From positions 1 to 64,000 of the forward strand of contig JAFJTR010000091.1 in assembly GCA_022559985.1 (NCBI GenBank): a stretch of DNA of 64,000 nt, given 5' to 3'. The notes beneath the pieces are model-generated. The model was not told the DNA's origin and made no database searches. It saw only the letters and a program-made list of their open reading frames with translations. Origin of the DNA: Parastagonospora avenae f. sp. tritici 18332-5 (taxonomy: Eukaryota > Ascomycota > Dothideomycetes > Pleosporales > Phaeosphaeriaceae). Made by a program: the position numbers and the translations under genes. This document shows positions 11,706 to 23,148 of this stretch, piece after piece; position 1 is the stretch's first letter, and every line of letters begins with the position of its first letter.

Positions 11706-12818
11706 GGCGGGCGATCCTGCTGCGCTCTCCTGCGTCGCGAGCGTGTTAGCCGGGAGCACTCCATGCGCAAATGTGATGATGTGCAAAGGCTATGCATTTG
11801 CCCGGGCCTGCAAATGCAACAAAGGACCCAAGTCTCTATTGACCGCGTGCCGGGGTGCAGCAATTGTGCTAAGAGCGGCATCGCGTGGTGGGGCTGCTTC
11901 ATACCCCGTGGTTGTTTAGATGCAGGCACAGGTGGCAAATGTGTGCTTCGGGCGAATATGTTTCCTAAGTAAGAAAAAAGCAAGCGTCGCGTACGGCTAG
12001 GCACACGACATGTGTTCGCTTGCAACTGCTATACACAGTATCTTTATTTCGGACTCGGGTTGAGGATGGATGAGCGGACGTGTGCAAGTTGTGAGGGGAG
12101 CCCGTTGGGGAGAGAGTCATGTTGGCCAAACAATGAGTGGCGCCTTCTGTTTTGTTTTCTCTCCCGCTTAATTCATCACATGTGAATTGTGCCCAATACG
12201 GAAAATGATTGTTTCATGCCGTGACGTTGGTCACTTGTCTCTGATGCGTCGCTGGACAGTGGACGTATCTCTGCATAGTACTACCAACATGCACTTCGTT
12301 ATCATGCACAAAGTTCATGCTCGAGTCGGTGGAATCACTCCGGTGTTTAACGTTTGGCTGGCACAGTTGCTTTGAAAAATGTTGCTTATTCCATTAATCG
12401 TAGTGGGGCGCCGTATGCGCGTGATATCTATCTATCGTGTTTCGTGCGTGCATAAAACAAATTCCTAGCCAACCACCTAGGTGCGCCGTACCCATGCACC
12501 ATTATCCTATAACACCGTATTCGAAGCATCGTGCATATACTGTCTCTAAGGTATGAACCTGCATAAACGCGGACCTGGAAATTTTTGGTCTCGTGGGAGT
12601 GCTCATCTGGAACGCCCGCTAAGAAGGAATGCTGCGCTTTGCTGACGTTTGCTGAAATCAAAATCCTAGGCGGGAAAGCCTTGGCAGTCTGATAGAATAA
12701 CCAAGAATAGAAAAGAAGAACGTAATATACTACATCGAGTCGTGACCGGAAGGAATGTCCTCGTGAAATCGTAACGTGTTGTCCTCGTCAACGTCATGTG
12801 TTGGCCCCGAGGTCTGGC
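11706..12818. other. intergenic, no gene seen
   Basis: About 1.1 kb between two minus-strand genes. It should contain the 5' region of the BRCT gene and the 3' untranslated region of the next gene. No open frame here shows family resemblance. Confidence 0.4.
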
Positions 12819-14260
12819 TTAGGAATGGCTGTTACTGGGCCTTGCCACCGATGCCTCGTAGAGTGCGCGGTGCTTTTTCATCGTCGCTGGGTCGAAGGAT
12901 GGCATCGCGTCGCTTCCCTTTCTGCTGGCCGCCAAGGAGAGAGCAGAACCGTTGCCGAATTTGAGGCTTGCAAGCGACTTGGCCTTTTTGAGCGACCTCT
13001 TGCCTGTGCTTTCGCCTAGCTGAGGCACGTAGTCGGCGGCAGGACTTTGTTTGATCTGTACAATCTCTTCAATCTCGTGTCGTGGCTTGACACGCATGCG
13101 CCTGAACTCTCGGGTGATCCTCTCGAGCGTGGTGGGACCCTTGCTGGTGCCGGTGAAGGTGGGCGTAGGAGGCTCGGGCAGCTGTGCCTCGTGCAAGCCG
13201 GATGCAACACTCATTGTCCTCTGAGAACCAAAGCTCACTCCGGAGTCTGTCTTCTTGCCGGTTTTCTCATGGAAGCTGCGCTCAAAGGACTCCGGGCCCG
13301 CCGTGGCTAAGCAGTCATCGATCATCTGCTTCGCCACTTTCGTGTACTTGTCGACCACTCGCTGAACAGAAGGCCAACCGGTTTCTTCGTTAGTGCCCTT
13401 GTTCATGTCCAGGATGGGCTTCAATACAGAAGGTCCATTCTTCTGGACGAGGCGAATGTAGTCAAAGAAACCTTCACGCTCATCCTTGAGAGTTTTCAAG
13501 TCCAGATGCGTTGAGGGTAGCTTGTTCTCGTCTTGCATGGGTGGCAACAATGTGTTGAGCATGCCCATGCAGTTGAGCTTGTTGAAGGGCTGCATTGATA
13601 GCTCATTGATCATGATCTAGACGGGCTGTTAGTGTGTTACTAAGCATTGTCATCAACGTTGCTTACCCATCGGCGCAAACCCAGCCATAGCTGTGCGTAG
13701 TAGCTCTCTGCTTTCCTGTTTTTGCCCTCGACGTTCCTGACCCATAGCGCGATTCCTGGGAACTTCTCCGCCATGCAAGCCATGTCAGCTTCATACGACT
13801 CAGAATGAACGTGGACTCGCTCGAACGCAGCCTTCATTTCCTTGCGCCTCCGGGTTTCCAGATCCCGCAGGTAGTCGAGCGCAGTAAGAGCCTGAGGGAA
13901 ATCCACGAGATGAAGTGAAGGATGGAAACACCGGTTGACGAAGTTGACGATAAAGGTCGGCGGTAGCGAGCTGGCTTGTGTGGGCAGTGAGTGTAGGTGG
14001 TTCATGAGCTGTGCCGTGAAGCTCAAGGCGGCGGTCTCGGTACCTGTCCACATCTGTCCCGTTATTGGCGAGGTGTTTTGCGACTGGGTGCTGGAGAGAT
14101 CCTTGGGAAGAGGCTGCGAGCGTGGCACACAGTTGAGTGTGTACATGGTGCGCAGGGGAATTTCGTAGGAGCCCGGGTACTGCAGGACGTGCTCCAGAAT
14201 GTAGGACATGGAGGTGACATTGCTCTCTTCCGAGGCGTTGCGGCTGTGATTTGAAGTCAT
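12819..14260 (-). CDS. conserved filamentous-fungal protein of unknown function
   Basis: Two exons, 13667-14260 and 12819-13616, joined across a 50-nt intron give 463 residues. The N-terminal half looks all-helical and well ordered (for example SYILEHVLQYPGSYEIPLRT, then FIVNFVNRCFHPSLHLVDF and ALDYLRDLETRRRKEMKAAF). The junction reads YYAQLWLGLRRW followed by IMINELSMQPFNKLNCMGML. The C-terminal 130 residues are basic, Ser/Thr-rich and probably disordered. No catalytic motif, signal peptide or membrane segment is visible. I recognise the pattern as a conserved fungal protein but cannot attach a function. The start is the first ATG in a context compatible with initiation; the frame itself is open further upstream to a GTG. 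Confidence 0.75.
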
Positions 14261-17200
14261 TGTTGTGATTTTGCGCAGTTGCGCGGTGGTGAAGATGGGG
14301 GCACTGTTTCGGGTCCCAGACGTTATATTTGGTCGGTGTTGATGCGACAGTGCTGGCGGCGTCTGCACAGCAACGCTTCGCAGAAGAAATGAGGAGTCGA
14401 ATGAAAGCCTTTAGAGTTTCGGATAGTGTTTAATGAGATGGCAGAGCAGGGGGGTCCGTGGGTGAAGAGGCGTGGGGTTGGTGGGGTGTAGTCGCAGCGT
14501 TGGTTAGTGAGAGCAGAGCGAGAGGCAGGCGCGACCGGGAGTCGGAGAATTGCGGCAGACGAAATGAAAGGCGAGAGTGAAGCTGCAGCGAGAAAAGCAG
14601 TCAGTTGCTTCGCATTAAAGGTCGATTCGGTAGTCTGGGCGATTGCGCGGCCGTTCGAGTCTTTGGACGACTACCCTGTCGTGTTGTTGTTTGGATCGGG
14701 ATGAAAGCGCAGCGGGTCCGGTGCAGGCAAGCGGATCAAATGAAGGGCAAACGCAACGTCAATTGCCGGTGCGAATGGGTGAGCGGACAGTCCACAGGCG
14801 TAGCAGTGTCGTCGACGAGGTAATGGAGAGCAAGCGGACGATGCTTCAGCAGTGGGCTCGAAGGGTTTTCTAACAATAATGGTCCAGCTCCTAATCCCGG
14901 CACAAAAGGCGCCACCATATGCGAGCCCAACCGCAAACGCGACCATCACACCCGCGCGTGAGGATCCACCGACAGGGGTTACGGGGAAGTGAAAAGAGAA
15001 GCGTTGCAGGGGGGCGGCGTTGGTGGGCGGGGAAGTCAAAATGAGCCCAAAAGGAATGGCCGGGTCTCGCCTCGCACGCCCACGACTCTCCAGCAGCACA
15101 CACATGGTCTTCACGTCGACCCCGCCCTGCAGCAGCTCAGGCACGCTGGAGCTGTGATGGGCTCCTCAGGCCCCAGGGCCGCACATCTCGAAACGCGCTG
15201 CAGCAACTGGGCGCAACGCCGCTGTGTTTGCCAGGCCCGTCTCGTTCTCGTGGCGGTTCCCTGCATGTGCCCGAGACAGTTGCCTCGAGCTATCGCCAGC
15301 TGTACCACGGTTGACTTCTGCTTCTGGCGCACCCGACGACTCTCCCTTTAGCGCCACCAAAAGCGTCTGTCCATCCGGCGGCATCCATGATAGCAATCGC
15401 ATCGTCCAACGGCGCCGAGTCAGGCCTGCGCTCGCAGGTGTACGCGAGTATGAATCTTCCAGCGCTATACTGTTTACCTTCTGCTTCTGGACGAACTGGA
15501 TAATCGGAGCTACTCATGCACCATGACTGCAGACCTGCTGCATCTGCTCCTGACTTCTCGCCCAAACATGCACACTACATAGGTGTATGCAAAACGCCCT
15601 CTAGCTGGCCAATCACAGCGAGAGAATTCTCCCGTGCGGCCAATTACAAAATCAAGTGCATGACGAGCGCCCACTGTGCTCAGGCCACAGTCCAGGGGTC
15701 TGAGGACTACCTTCGAGTGTCTGTGCGAGGACTTTAGCTGCGCTTCAGATCGCGTCAAGTGGCACAACGATATGCACCCATTATAGATTCACTGGATTGG
15801 GCTCTGCGGCTACTTTTCGTGCGAGCTGCAGCCCCTTTTGGCAACGTGTGTGGAAACTCTGGCGAAGTCTCTGACGAGAGACCTGCGGCGCCGGAGCAGA
15901 AGATCTTCAGCTGCGTCCGTGGACCGGATGTATTGCTCCGCATGTAGTAGTCGTACGCCTGAAGGCTCGAGCACTATCACAGGCGAACCTTGCTATGACG
16001 GGATGTGATCAATGCGACCAAGAACCGCGCCCCCATGCCCACGTTGCAGTATCAAGCGTGGGATACTTGGATTGTCCTTACAAAGCGCTCATCCTTGGAG
16101 ATAAAATCATCATGATAGCGTAAAAAGCCGGCCTGTTTGAGATCCGCAGTAGTCGGCACGGCGGCGTGCACTAGAGTCGCAACTTGGCCCGGACACTGAC
16201 AGCTGCCATGCGGAAGAGCTCCGTAAAGAGTCAGATCGCATCGATACTGCCAAACGTTGTTTGACCCTGGATTGGTAGCCAGACCAAAGTGTCTATGTCA
16301 CATCATCGTCATCGGGCCCGAACCATGGAGCGAGCTTACCTGCAGAAAGGGTGTGATTGAACACACGCATCATGCGGAGGTACCACTGGCTTTAACCTTG
16401 GAACATCGACGACGAATCCCTGGAGACGTAATACGGATGTCATCTCAGATCGAGAAGCTGAATGGCTCTGCTACATAAAATTGCATCCATCGTTAGCTGA
16501 AGCCGTTGTCCTCAACTCTCCGTCTCGACGCCTCATCCCTCCCAACGCTGGCTCGGGAAATTTTCCGTGGGGCCGCACCTGCGTCTCGAACAGCTGTTGG
16601 CAGCGGCTTCTTCCATTCAATAAAAGCCAAGTCGCGTAGAAATAAAATAACGGCCGCGCAGCACGCGTAAACAAGCTGGTCAATAGTAAACATCAACAAT
16701 CATAATGATAACAATCAATATTTCTGGATGTGTTTCTAATCCCCGAGGCGATCCTCGCTCGTCTCGTGGGCTGGGTAGGCATCGCACAGATCCGATCAGC
16801 CCGGCGCGCAACGCCTCACTCGCCACGACTGCCCGTACCCACACCCGCCACACCCGAGCCACGAGGCACTCCTGATTTGCCGCTTACTAGAATTTGCTGC
16901 CCGATTGGGAAGCCTCATTGCGACCTTGGACGGAAATGTAGCGCATTGGGTGCCCATTAACATTGCACCCATCTACCCTAGCTACTAGACGTTGGTGGCG
17001 CAGACGTTGTCGTTACAAGAGACAAGCAGGGTCCTCGCTGCTGTGTAGAATCTTGCGCAATCAGCTACAAACCTGAAAAGGGGGCATCACGGCAAGCTGA
17101 GCCATGGGGTTGTTAGCGACGGTTGCACGAACACGAGTATCTATCGAAGCTGGTGTATGATTCTACGAATACGACGTGTCGCAAATGAGTTGTTTGTAGT

Positions 17201-17935
17201 ACAGATGCCTGGTTGTGCTACCGGTCGTGGTAGTGACTGCGTATTAGCATAAAGCTGAAAAGCTGTAACTGAGATCCTAGATATGTGGTTTCCATCTAGA
17301 ACGTTGGCCTCAGCGCAATCTTAAGAAGCACCAGAAGTAAGTCTCTCGATGACGCAATATCGATGCTGAAGGTTTGTGGGCGCAGACGATGGCTTTTGTA
17401 AGGTTCGGGTGTCGAGCTCCCCAGTGCGCCTTGCAGTACATATTCTGCCTCGTTGCCCGATCAACTGGACGATAATTTGGACAGTACTTGCGTAATGGAA
17501 GGGTCCGTGTCTTGCGCTCGGCATCACATGCCGAGTGTCGCTGTGAGTAGCTTTGAGACTTCGTGGTGACTGTTACTTCAGGTTATCAAGTACGACGGAA
17601 AGTAAGCAAGGAGATCTAATAGCTCGAAGCTATACAGAGTCGCTGGGCTGCGGCTGAAAAGGCAAGACTATGTGCGTATCTTCAGGAATTCTGGTCGCTA
17701 TCCATCCTAAGTGAAAATCTGGAGTATACCCATGTGCGACCATGCCTCACAATTCTACCTGGTGTAGAACGCAGTATGGAACGAGAGGATTGCTTGGCGA
17801 TGAGGTCGATTCCCGAATCGCGTAGGGGCGAAATGACAGTTCGCGCCCTACGACGATGAGTCATCCTTCAAAAGATAGCTCGGAGCTTCGACCGCAGAAG
17901 TTGAACCTGGTCCAATCTTCAACGCAAACACCGCC
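14261..17935. other. 3.7 kb segment without a supported gene
   Basis: Many short open frames occur on both strands, as expected from moderately GC-rich DNA, but none is long, spliced convincingly to a neighbour, or similar to a family I know. The left part includes the 5' flank of the conserved protein ending at 14260. I see no tRNA, tandem repeat or terminal repeats. A long non-coding RNA or a rapidly evolving gene cannot be excluded. Confidence 0.4.
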
Positions 17936-18945
17936 ATGTCATCCTCATCGCAACTAGAGTTTGTTACAGTCGATGTGTTTACGACCGAAAGATACTCGGG
18001 CAATCCGCTTGCAATCATCCGGATCCCCCGTGGTGTTACGATAAGCCAAGAGCAAAAGCAGTTGATCGCGCGCGAGTTCAACCTCTCGGAGTCAACATTT
18101 CTGCACGAGAAGAGTCCGAACGCACCAGGCAATGCTTGGGTCGTGGACATATTCTTGACGACTGCAGAAATTCCTTTCGCGGGCCATCCGACTATTGGTA
18201 CAGCATGCTATGTGCTCTCGAGAGCCGCCCAAGAACGAGGTGTAGAGGACGGCGTGATAGAAGCGAGCTTCCAATTGAAGGCAGGGCCAGTCGGCTTAGT
18301 ATACGATGTCGCTAAGAAGACCGCAAGAGCGGCGATTCCTCATGATGTGTCTGTTCATCCTGAGGCGAGTTTTATAGCTTTGACTAACACTCATTTAGCC
18401 ACACACACGGGAAGAGATGGGGCAGAGAAGATCTCTTCAAGTTGCAGCCTCGACTTGCTCAAGGTCATAAGCAAGGCAAGGTCGGCATCCGAGATGATTT
18501 TGCAATAGTCTCCATCGTGAAAGGCATGACTTTCGTGCTCGTAGAACTTGACAATCTGGAAGCGCTTGAGATGGTAGCCGTAACTGGGCAGGGGATCAGC
18601 ATATCCGGACTTGATGAAGGCTGGGACAAGACGTTCATCGGAACATATTTCTTTGTCCGTATGGGCAAAAGCGCAGGCGGTGCGACGATGTTGAGAACAA
18701 GGATGATAGAGGGATCATTGGAAGACCCTGCAACTGGGAGTGCAGCTTCGGACCTGGTGGCGTATCTGTCGTTGAACGAAGGAGGGCCAAGCGAGACGTT
18801 GAAGTTCGAGATTACTCAGGGGGTTGAAATGGGTCGGCGAAGCGAGATCTTCGTCGTTGTTGAATTAGACAGCAAGAAGTCCATCTCGAAGATTGTGCTC
18901 GAAGGCAGCGCAGTGCGGGTAATGGAAGGACGATTAGCAATCTGA
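17936..18945 (+). CDS. PhzF-family isomerase
   Basis: Exons 17936-18348 and 18399-18945 give 319 residues with the diaminopimelate-epimerase fold of the PhzF family. The N-terminal half begins with FVTVDVFTTERYSGNPLAII, contains the FNLSESTF segment with the presumed catalytic Glu52, and then FAGHPTIGTA. The C-terminal half has IVKGMTFVLVELDNL and the hallmark EDPATGSAASDLVAYL. PhzF itself isomerises an intermediate of phenazine synthesis, but fungal members are mostly of unknown substrate and no phenazine genes lie nearby. The apparent frame change near 18349 is a clean 50-nt intron (GTCTGT donor, TGACTAAC branch site, TTTAG acceptor) that restores IPHDVHTHGKRWGREDLF. No signal peptide, so probably cytosolic. 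Confidence 0.92.
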
Positions 18946-20485
18946 ACGATCGAGAATCTGAGCGGCGGTATTGGAGTCTACAAACACTAGTGAGCACGCA
19001 AGTAACGTCAGCATAATGTCAAGCCGTTTCGTGGACTCTTGGAACCGTTCGATTTTCGAGGACTTTCGAGATACAAGCAGAGATCATCTCAAAAGTTCCC
19101 CAGGGAGCCATGCGACGGCGGACCTTCGGCAGGCCGGCAAGACTAAGACCTTGTTTCCGTGGTGGATGCTGTGGAGCGTAGTTGCTGGGTTACCAGTGTG
19201 CGCTGCGACATTTGCGGCCTGGGTGCCTGAGAGCCGTGGCAAGAACTTAGGGTGTCAAACGGGGATCGTCTCTCGGGCTTACGCCGGCCTCGGATCTTTT
19301 GTTGCCTTGGAAAATCATGGAAGAGTGAAGCACATCTCCCTCGGTATCCCAGCTTCCTTGCAAGGGTTGATGTGGTATGTGAGATGGTAATTGCAGCGGT
19401 TGTACACAAATGCGGTATATGAGTGCTGGAGAAGATGACCCTCATGCCTCATTGCTGGACCCATACACCAATTTGCAGAACGAACCTCGGAAGGGACTTT
19501 CCGGTGGCACAGTCAGTTGAGGTTAAGCAGAGATATGCAGGATCAGATTCGGGATCAAACTGAAGGAGGAGGGTTCTCGAAACGACGCGAGGCTCTTGTT
19601 TCCTGTGTCGCTCCGGGAATAGTCTGTACAGATACCCGTCACATCTGTCACTCGCAGTTATCTCTGCGCACTTGGCCATATACGAGAAGGCTTCCCCTGA
19701 CAGGCCAATGAGGGTAGCAGTGACAGGGCACGGGGCAGTAGATGAGCCAGTGTGATCTGAAGGGTTGGGGTACCAAGAACGAATATCGGAACTGCCCAGA
19801 CGTTCCTGCCGTGCGTTCGGCTGCCACATTGCGCATGGTAAGGCATCAGAGCGGTTTGAGTCCGTAGTCCTCGATATAATTTTGGTGGAGAAGCCGCGGA
19901 GGCGACAAGGGTCGGGTTGGCGGCAAGCGGTTTAGCGTGGTGCGCGCTAGCCTGTTCTGTATGGATCTCCCACTTTTCGTGTCGGAGATCATTCAGACTT
20001 CAGACATCACGAGTTTCCGTCCAGCCACTTTTCAATGCCTGACGCATCCTCGCTTCGTAGAGGCTCCCATCGCAGCCTCAGTAAGGCCACGGCGCCTGTA
20101 AACCAATGTGACCTGTGCTTCACTCCTAACCGTCCATGGATGCCTGTATTGACGGCCTGCGACGTGTCGGCCTTCATCGTAGGTTTCATGCCCAAGGAAC
20201 GACGAGAGTCTTGGCCTGCGTGCTTTCAGTGTGTATCTCGCCAAGGTCTTAAAGGCCATGCGCCCTCTCAGGTTATTTGTCTTCTACCATCCTCTGTCGC
20301 TTGTTCTTCTGTACTTTCCAAGTTCGCCAGTCGAGGGTTACATTCCTTTTCCTCCCTTCCTCTAATACTTTACTCAGATTACGTTGAACGTATCTGTTTT
20401 AATTATCACCGCTAGTCGGAGTCATTCTTTTAACCCTTACTTTCTAGTCCATACTCTTCGCATTTTCTGCTATCCCCTCTTCATC
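18946..20485. other. intergenic, including the 5' region of the Egh16-like gene
   Basis: A 140-codon frame at 18971-19390 contains one hydrophobic stretch and the end-like motif AAWVPESRGKNL, faintly reminiscent of the C-terminus of major-facilitator sugar transporters, but nothing else of such a protein is present. The last ~250 bases before 20486 are pyrimidine-rich and are probably promoter and 5' untranslated region of the secreted protein gene. Confidence 0.35.
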
Positions 20486-21781
20486 ATGCGCTTCACTACT
20501 TTGTTGCCCATGCTGCTTGCAGCTGGCGTTGCCCAAGCTCAATTCGGTGGCCAGAATGGTGGTAACAACGGTCAGGGTGGCCAGAACAACGGTCAGGGTC
20601 AGAACAACGGCCAGGGTCAGAACAACGGCCAGGGTCAGAACAACGGCCAGGGTCAGAACAATGGCCAAGGTCAGAACAACGGCCAGGGCCAGAACAATGG
20701 TCAGAATGGACAGAACAACGGCCAGGACCAGAACAACAACAATAACGGTGGTGGCGGCAACAACAACGCTCTAGCCCTGAACCCTGATGTTGTTCAGACC
20801 AACAGTCAAGTTGACGGTTTGGCCGAAGCCGAAGCTGGTCAGGCTGCATCCGCTACGTAAGTTTATGAAGCAGCCTTCTGTCCCGTTTCAAAGCTAACGT
20901 GCTGAAGCGACCAAGCCAACTTCATCAACTTCTGTGAAGGCAAGACCCTGACCAACGGCCTTCAGGTCAGGGAGGGTTCTTGCAACGGTATTGGTAAGCA
21001 TATCGACAGCCAAAATGTCTTCATGATCTAACGTTGAGCAGTCATGGGAGAGATTCCTGCAGCCGGCAACATGGTTTCTGCTATCTTCCAGAGCCCACAG
21101 GACGGTGATGACATCGCCTCAGGCGAAGCCATCACATTCTCAGTCAAGATCGCCAACTTGCAAGCCGGGTCTTTCACCAACCCTGACATTACCTACTACG
21201 CGGCTCCTCAGGCTCTGCAAGGAGGCAATGTTGTTGGCCACACTCACATCACTGTCCAAGACATGAACAACAACAAGAACCCAACTGAACCCCTGGATGC
21301 CGAGACATTTGCCTTCTTCAAGGGTATCAACGACAACGGCGATGGCAATGGTCTGCTCAGTGCCGATCTTGCTGCCGGTCTTCCCGATGGTACCTACCGT
21401 GTATGCTCAATGACCTCTTCAAGCAACCATCAGCCTGTTCTCATGCCTGTCGCTCAGCGTGGCGCACAGGACGATTGCGTTCGCTTCACTGTTGGTGCCG
21501 GTAACGGCGGTAACAACAACAACAACAACAACAATGGTCAGAACAACAACGGTCAGCAAGGACAGAACAACGGCCAGGGTCAGAACAACGGCCAGCAAGG
21601 ACAGAACAACGGTCAGGGTCAGAACAACGGTCAGCAAGGACAAGGCCAGGGTGGTCAAGGCGGTCAGGGCCAGGGTGGTCAAGGTCAAGGTCAAGGCGGT
21701 CAGGGCGCTGCTCGCGGACGCGGACGCGGTCGTGGACGATTCAACCGCCCCAAGTTCGCTGCTCGTGACTTCATCGCTTAA
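20486..21781 (+). CDS. Egh16/GAS-type secreted surface protein with Gln/Asn/Gly repeats
   Basis: Exons 20486-20856, 20908-20993 and 21042-21781 give 398 residues. A signal peptide (MRFTTLLPMLLAAGVAQA, cleavage before QF) directs it to secretion. Next comes a repeat block based on GQNNGQ (18-bp units, about 20543-20758). The conserved domain has NFCEGKTLTNG, MGEIPAAGNMVSAIF, VVGHTHITVQ, FAFFKGINDNGDGNGL and YRVCSMTSSSNHQPVLMPVAQRG. This is the DUF3129/Egh16 family, known from Blumeria Egh16 and Magnaporthe GAS1/GAS2, which are expressed in appressoria. A second repeat array (GQNNGQQ, then GQGGQG) follows, and the protein ends in an Arg/Gly-rich tail. The repeat arrays flanking the domain are unusual in length and would make a sticky, disordered surface. 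No GPI signal is evident. A role in host or surface contact is inferred from the family. Confidence 0.93.
20543..20758 (+). repeat. 18-bp coding minisatellite (GQNNGQ units)
   Basis: Within the first exon of the Egh16-like gene, a unit close to GGTCAGAACAACGGCCAG is repeated about ten times with few changes, each unit coding Gly-Gln-Asn-Asn-Gly-Gln. Near-identity of the units suggests recent expansion or homogenisation and probable length polymorphism between strains. A related, less regular array lies at about 21508-21700. Confidence 0.9.
21508..21700 (+). repeat. second coding minisatellite (GQNNGQQ / GQGGQG units)
   Basis: In the third exon of the same gene, an AAC-rich run is followed by units coding GQNNGQ and GQQGQNN and then Gly/Gln-only units. 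The pattern shares its core with the first array, so the two may exchange sequence. Confidence 0.8.
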
Positions 21782-22368
21782 GTCTGCCAGCAAAATTGTT
21801 CAAGAGCATGGAATTTAGGCGGATTGTGGAGGGGCATGAAGTATGTCATGCGGTTGTAATGGTACTTTTCTCTTTGTCATGATTTGGAACTCAATGATAT
21901 GACTGACTGCATTGCTCCCGCGAGCCGGGTCAGTGGTGCAGGTATGTCACTCTACGGAGGAAGAAGCGCAGCGCTTCATTAGAACAGGTTCTGAGGATGT
22001 GTGATTTCCCTTTTCTTTGGCGCTTCAAGTATACTACGGGTCAATGAAATGTAAAATTATTTCCAAAATTTATTCTGTATCGCCTCTGCCGAATATTTTT
22101 CAATTCGCCTTCAAAAAATCGGGCTGTAGTGACATGCGTGCAGAACTTGAGCATAAACAGTGACGTTACGCAGGTGTCTCAGAGATCTCCTGAGGCTGCA
22201 AGGGTTTGTAGCGGCCTTGTATCGAATTCGAAGCGGGGCGGAAGCGCCGAGTCTTGAGACTGAAGATCGACCCGTTTGGTGGACGCCACGGTGCCAAGGT
22301 GTGTCAAGTCCGGAAATTGGCAGTCAACGGTTTGACAAAAGGACTGGGGTGGTCGCTATGACATTTTC
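21782..22368. other. intergenic between convergent genes
   Basis: Contains the 3' regions of the Egh16-like gene and of the minus-strand F-box-like gene. A short AT-rich tract lies near 22040-22110. No gene or structured repeat seen. Confidence 0.45.
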
Positions 22369-23007
22369 TTAGACAGGTCCTTTAACATTCCGCTTTGCAT
22401 GGCAAGTCTGGCGTGGTACCCGCGTTCTTGCCTCCAGCTTCGCTTTATAGAACTGACCGACCAGCTCTCTCCATTCCACCGGCCAAATCCATATCTCTCT
22501 TGCCTGATCCCACTCAATGTCCATTGATAATTTTATCGGGCGGCCAGCCATGTAATTTTTGCCAGGATATACCCACGCGGGAGCCTCCAACAGTCGCGCC
22601 TCTGTAAGAACGCCCGAAGCTCTGAGGTCTTCGACACTCGCTCTTTCATCGCCGCGCCCGAGTTCGACTGGTGAGGCAAACGTGGCGAAGCGCTCTTCTA
22701 AGGTCGCGTTGTTGAGAGACATGATGATCTGCGCATTCGGAACGACACCAGGCCAGCACCTGTGGGTTCCGTCATTCCAGTTCCGACGGGGAAGCGAAAG
22801 TGATATGGCGAATTGGGGAAGATGGGTCGACACGAAAAGCCTCTCAACATAGTCCCGGAACTGGCGTGACACCTGGCGCACCGCTACCCAGAGATGTTCA
22901 GCTTCATGAATGGATGTGTTCTCCAGAATCTGAAGCCACAATTCCGTTGGCAGATGCAGTGCGTATGATTTGCAAGTCTTGCTCTTTGACGTTACTTGCA
23001 TGGCCAT
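22369..23007 (-). CDS. F-box-like protein
   Basis: A single exon of 212 residues starting at ATG 23007. Residues ~17-60 read LHLPTELWLQILENTSIHE and VRQVSRQFRDYVERLF, the pattern of a fungal F-box (LPxELxxxI...CxVSRxFR). F-box proteins present substrates to SCF ubiquitin ligases by binding Skp1. The rest has no recognised substrate-binding repeat and ends in a basic tail. It lies only 141 bases from the 3' end of the DUF3176 gene on the same strand. Function beyond the F-box is unknown; such short F-box-like proteins are abundant and variable in filamentous fungi. Confidence 0.6.
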   Translation of the reverse strand: MAMQVTSKSKTCKSYALHLPTELWLQILENTSIHEAEHLWVAVRQVSRQFRDYVERLFVSTHLPQFAISLSLPRRNWNDGTHRCWPGVVPNAQIIMSLNNATLEERFATFASPVELGRGDERASVEDLRASGVLTEARLLEAPAWVYPGKNYMAGRPIKLSMDIEWDQAREIWIWPVEWRELVGQFYKAKLEARTRVPRQTCHAKRNVKGPV

Positions 23008-23148
23008 AGTTTTATTGTGGATGTTGGAGAGCAGGTACGTCTCTTATATGCGCTAAAATGACCGGGCCGTTGAGTCATCGACGACTGGGTGGCCTGAAGA
23101 ACATGCCCAGATCGTGATCTGGCCGTGCGCTATAGAGTGGTGAGAAGA

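Noticed and set aside
13640..14368. Longer N-terminus for the conserved fungal protein starting at 14368.
   Set aside because: The first codon there is GTG; the first ATG in frame is at 14260. The same applies to 11786 (TTG) for the BRCT protein and 36385 (GTG) for the nucleotidyltransferase.
18349..18398. Apparent frameshift splitting the PhzF-like gene into two ORFs.
   Set aside because: A 50-base intron with a TGACTAAC branch site restores the frame and yields a contiguous family alignment.
18971..19390. Possible fragment of a major-facilitator sugar transporter.
   Set aside because: Only one hydrophobic segment and one short end-like motif; no other transporter signature in any frame.
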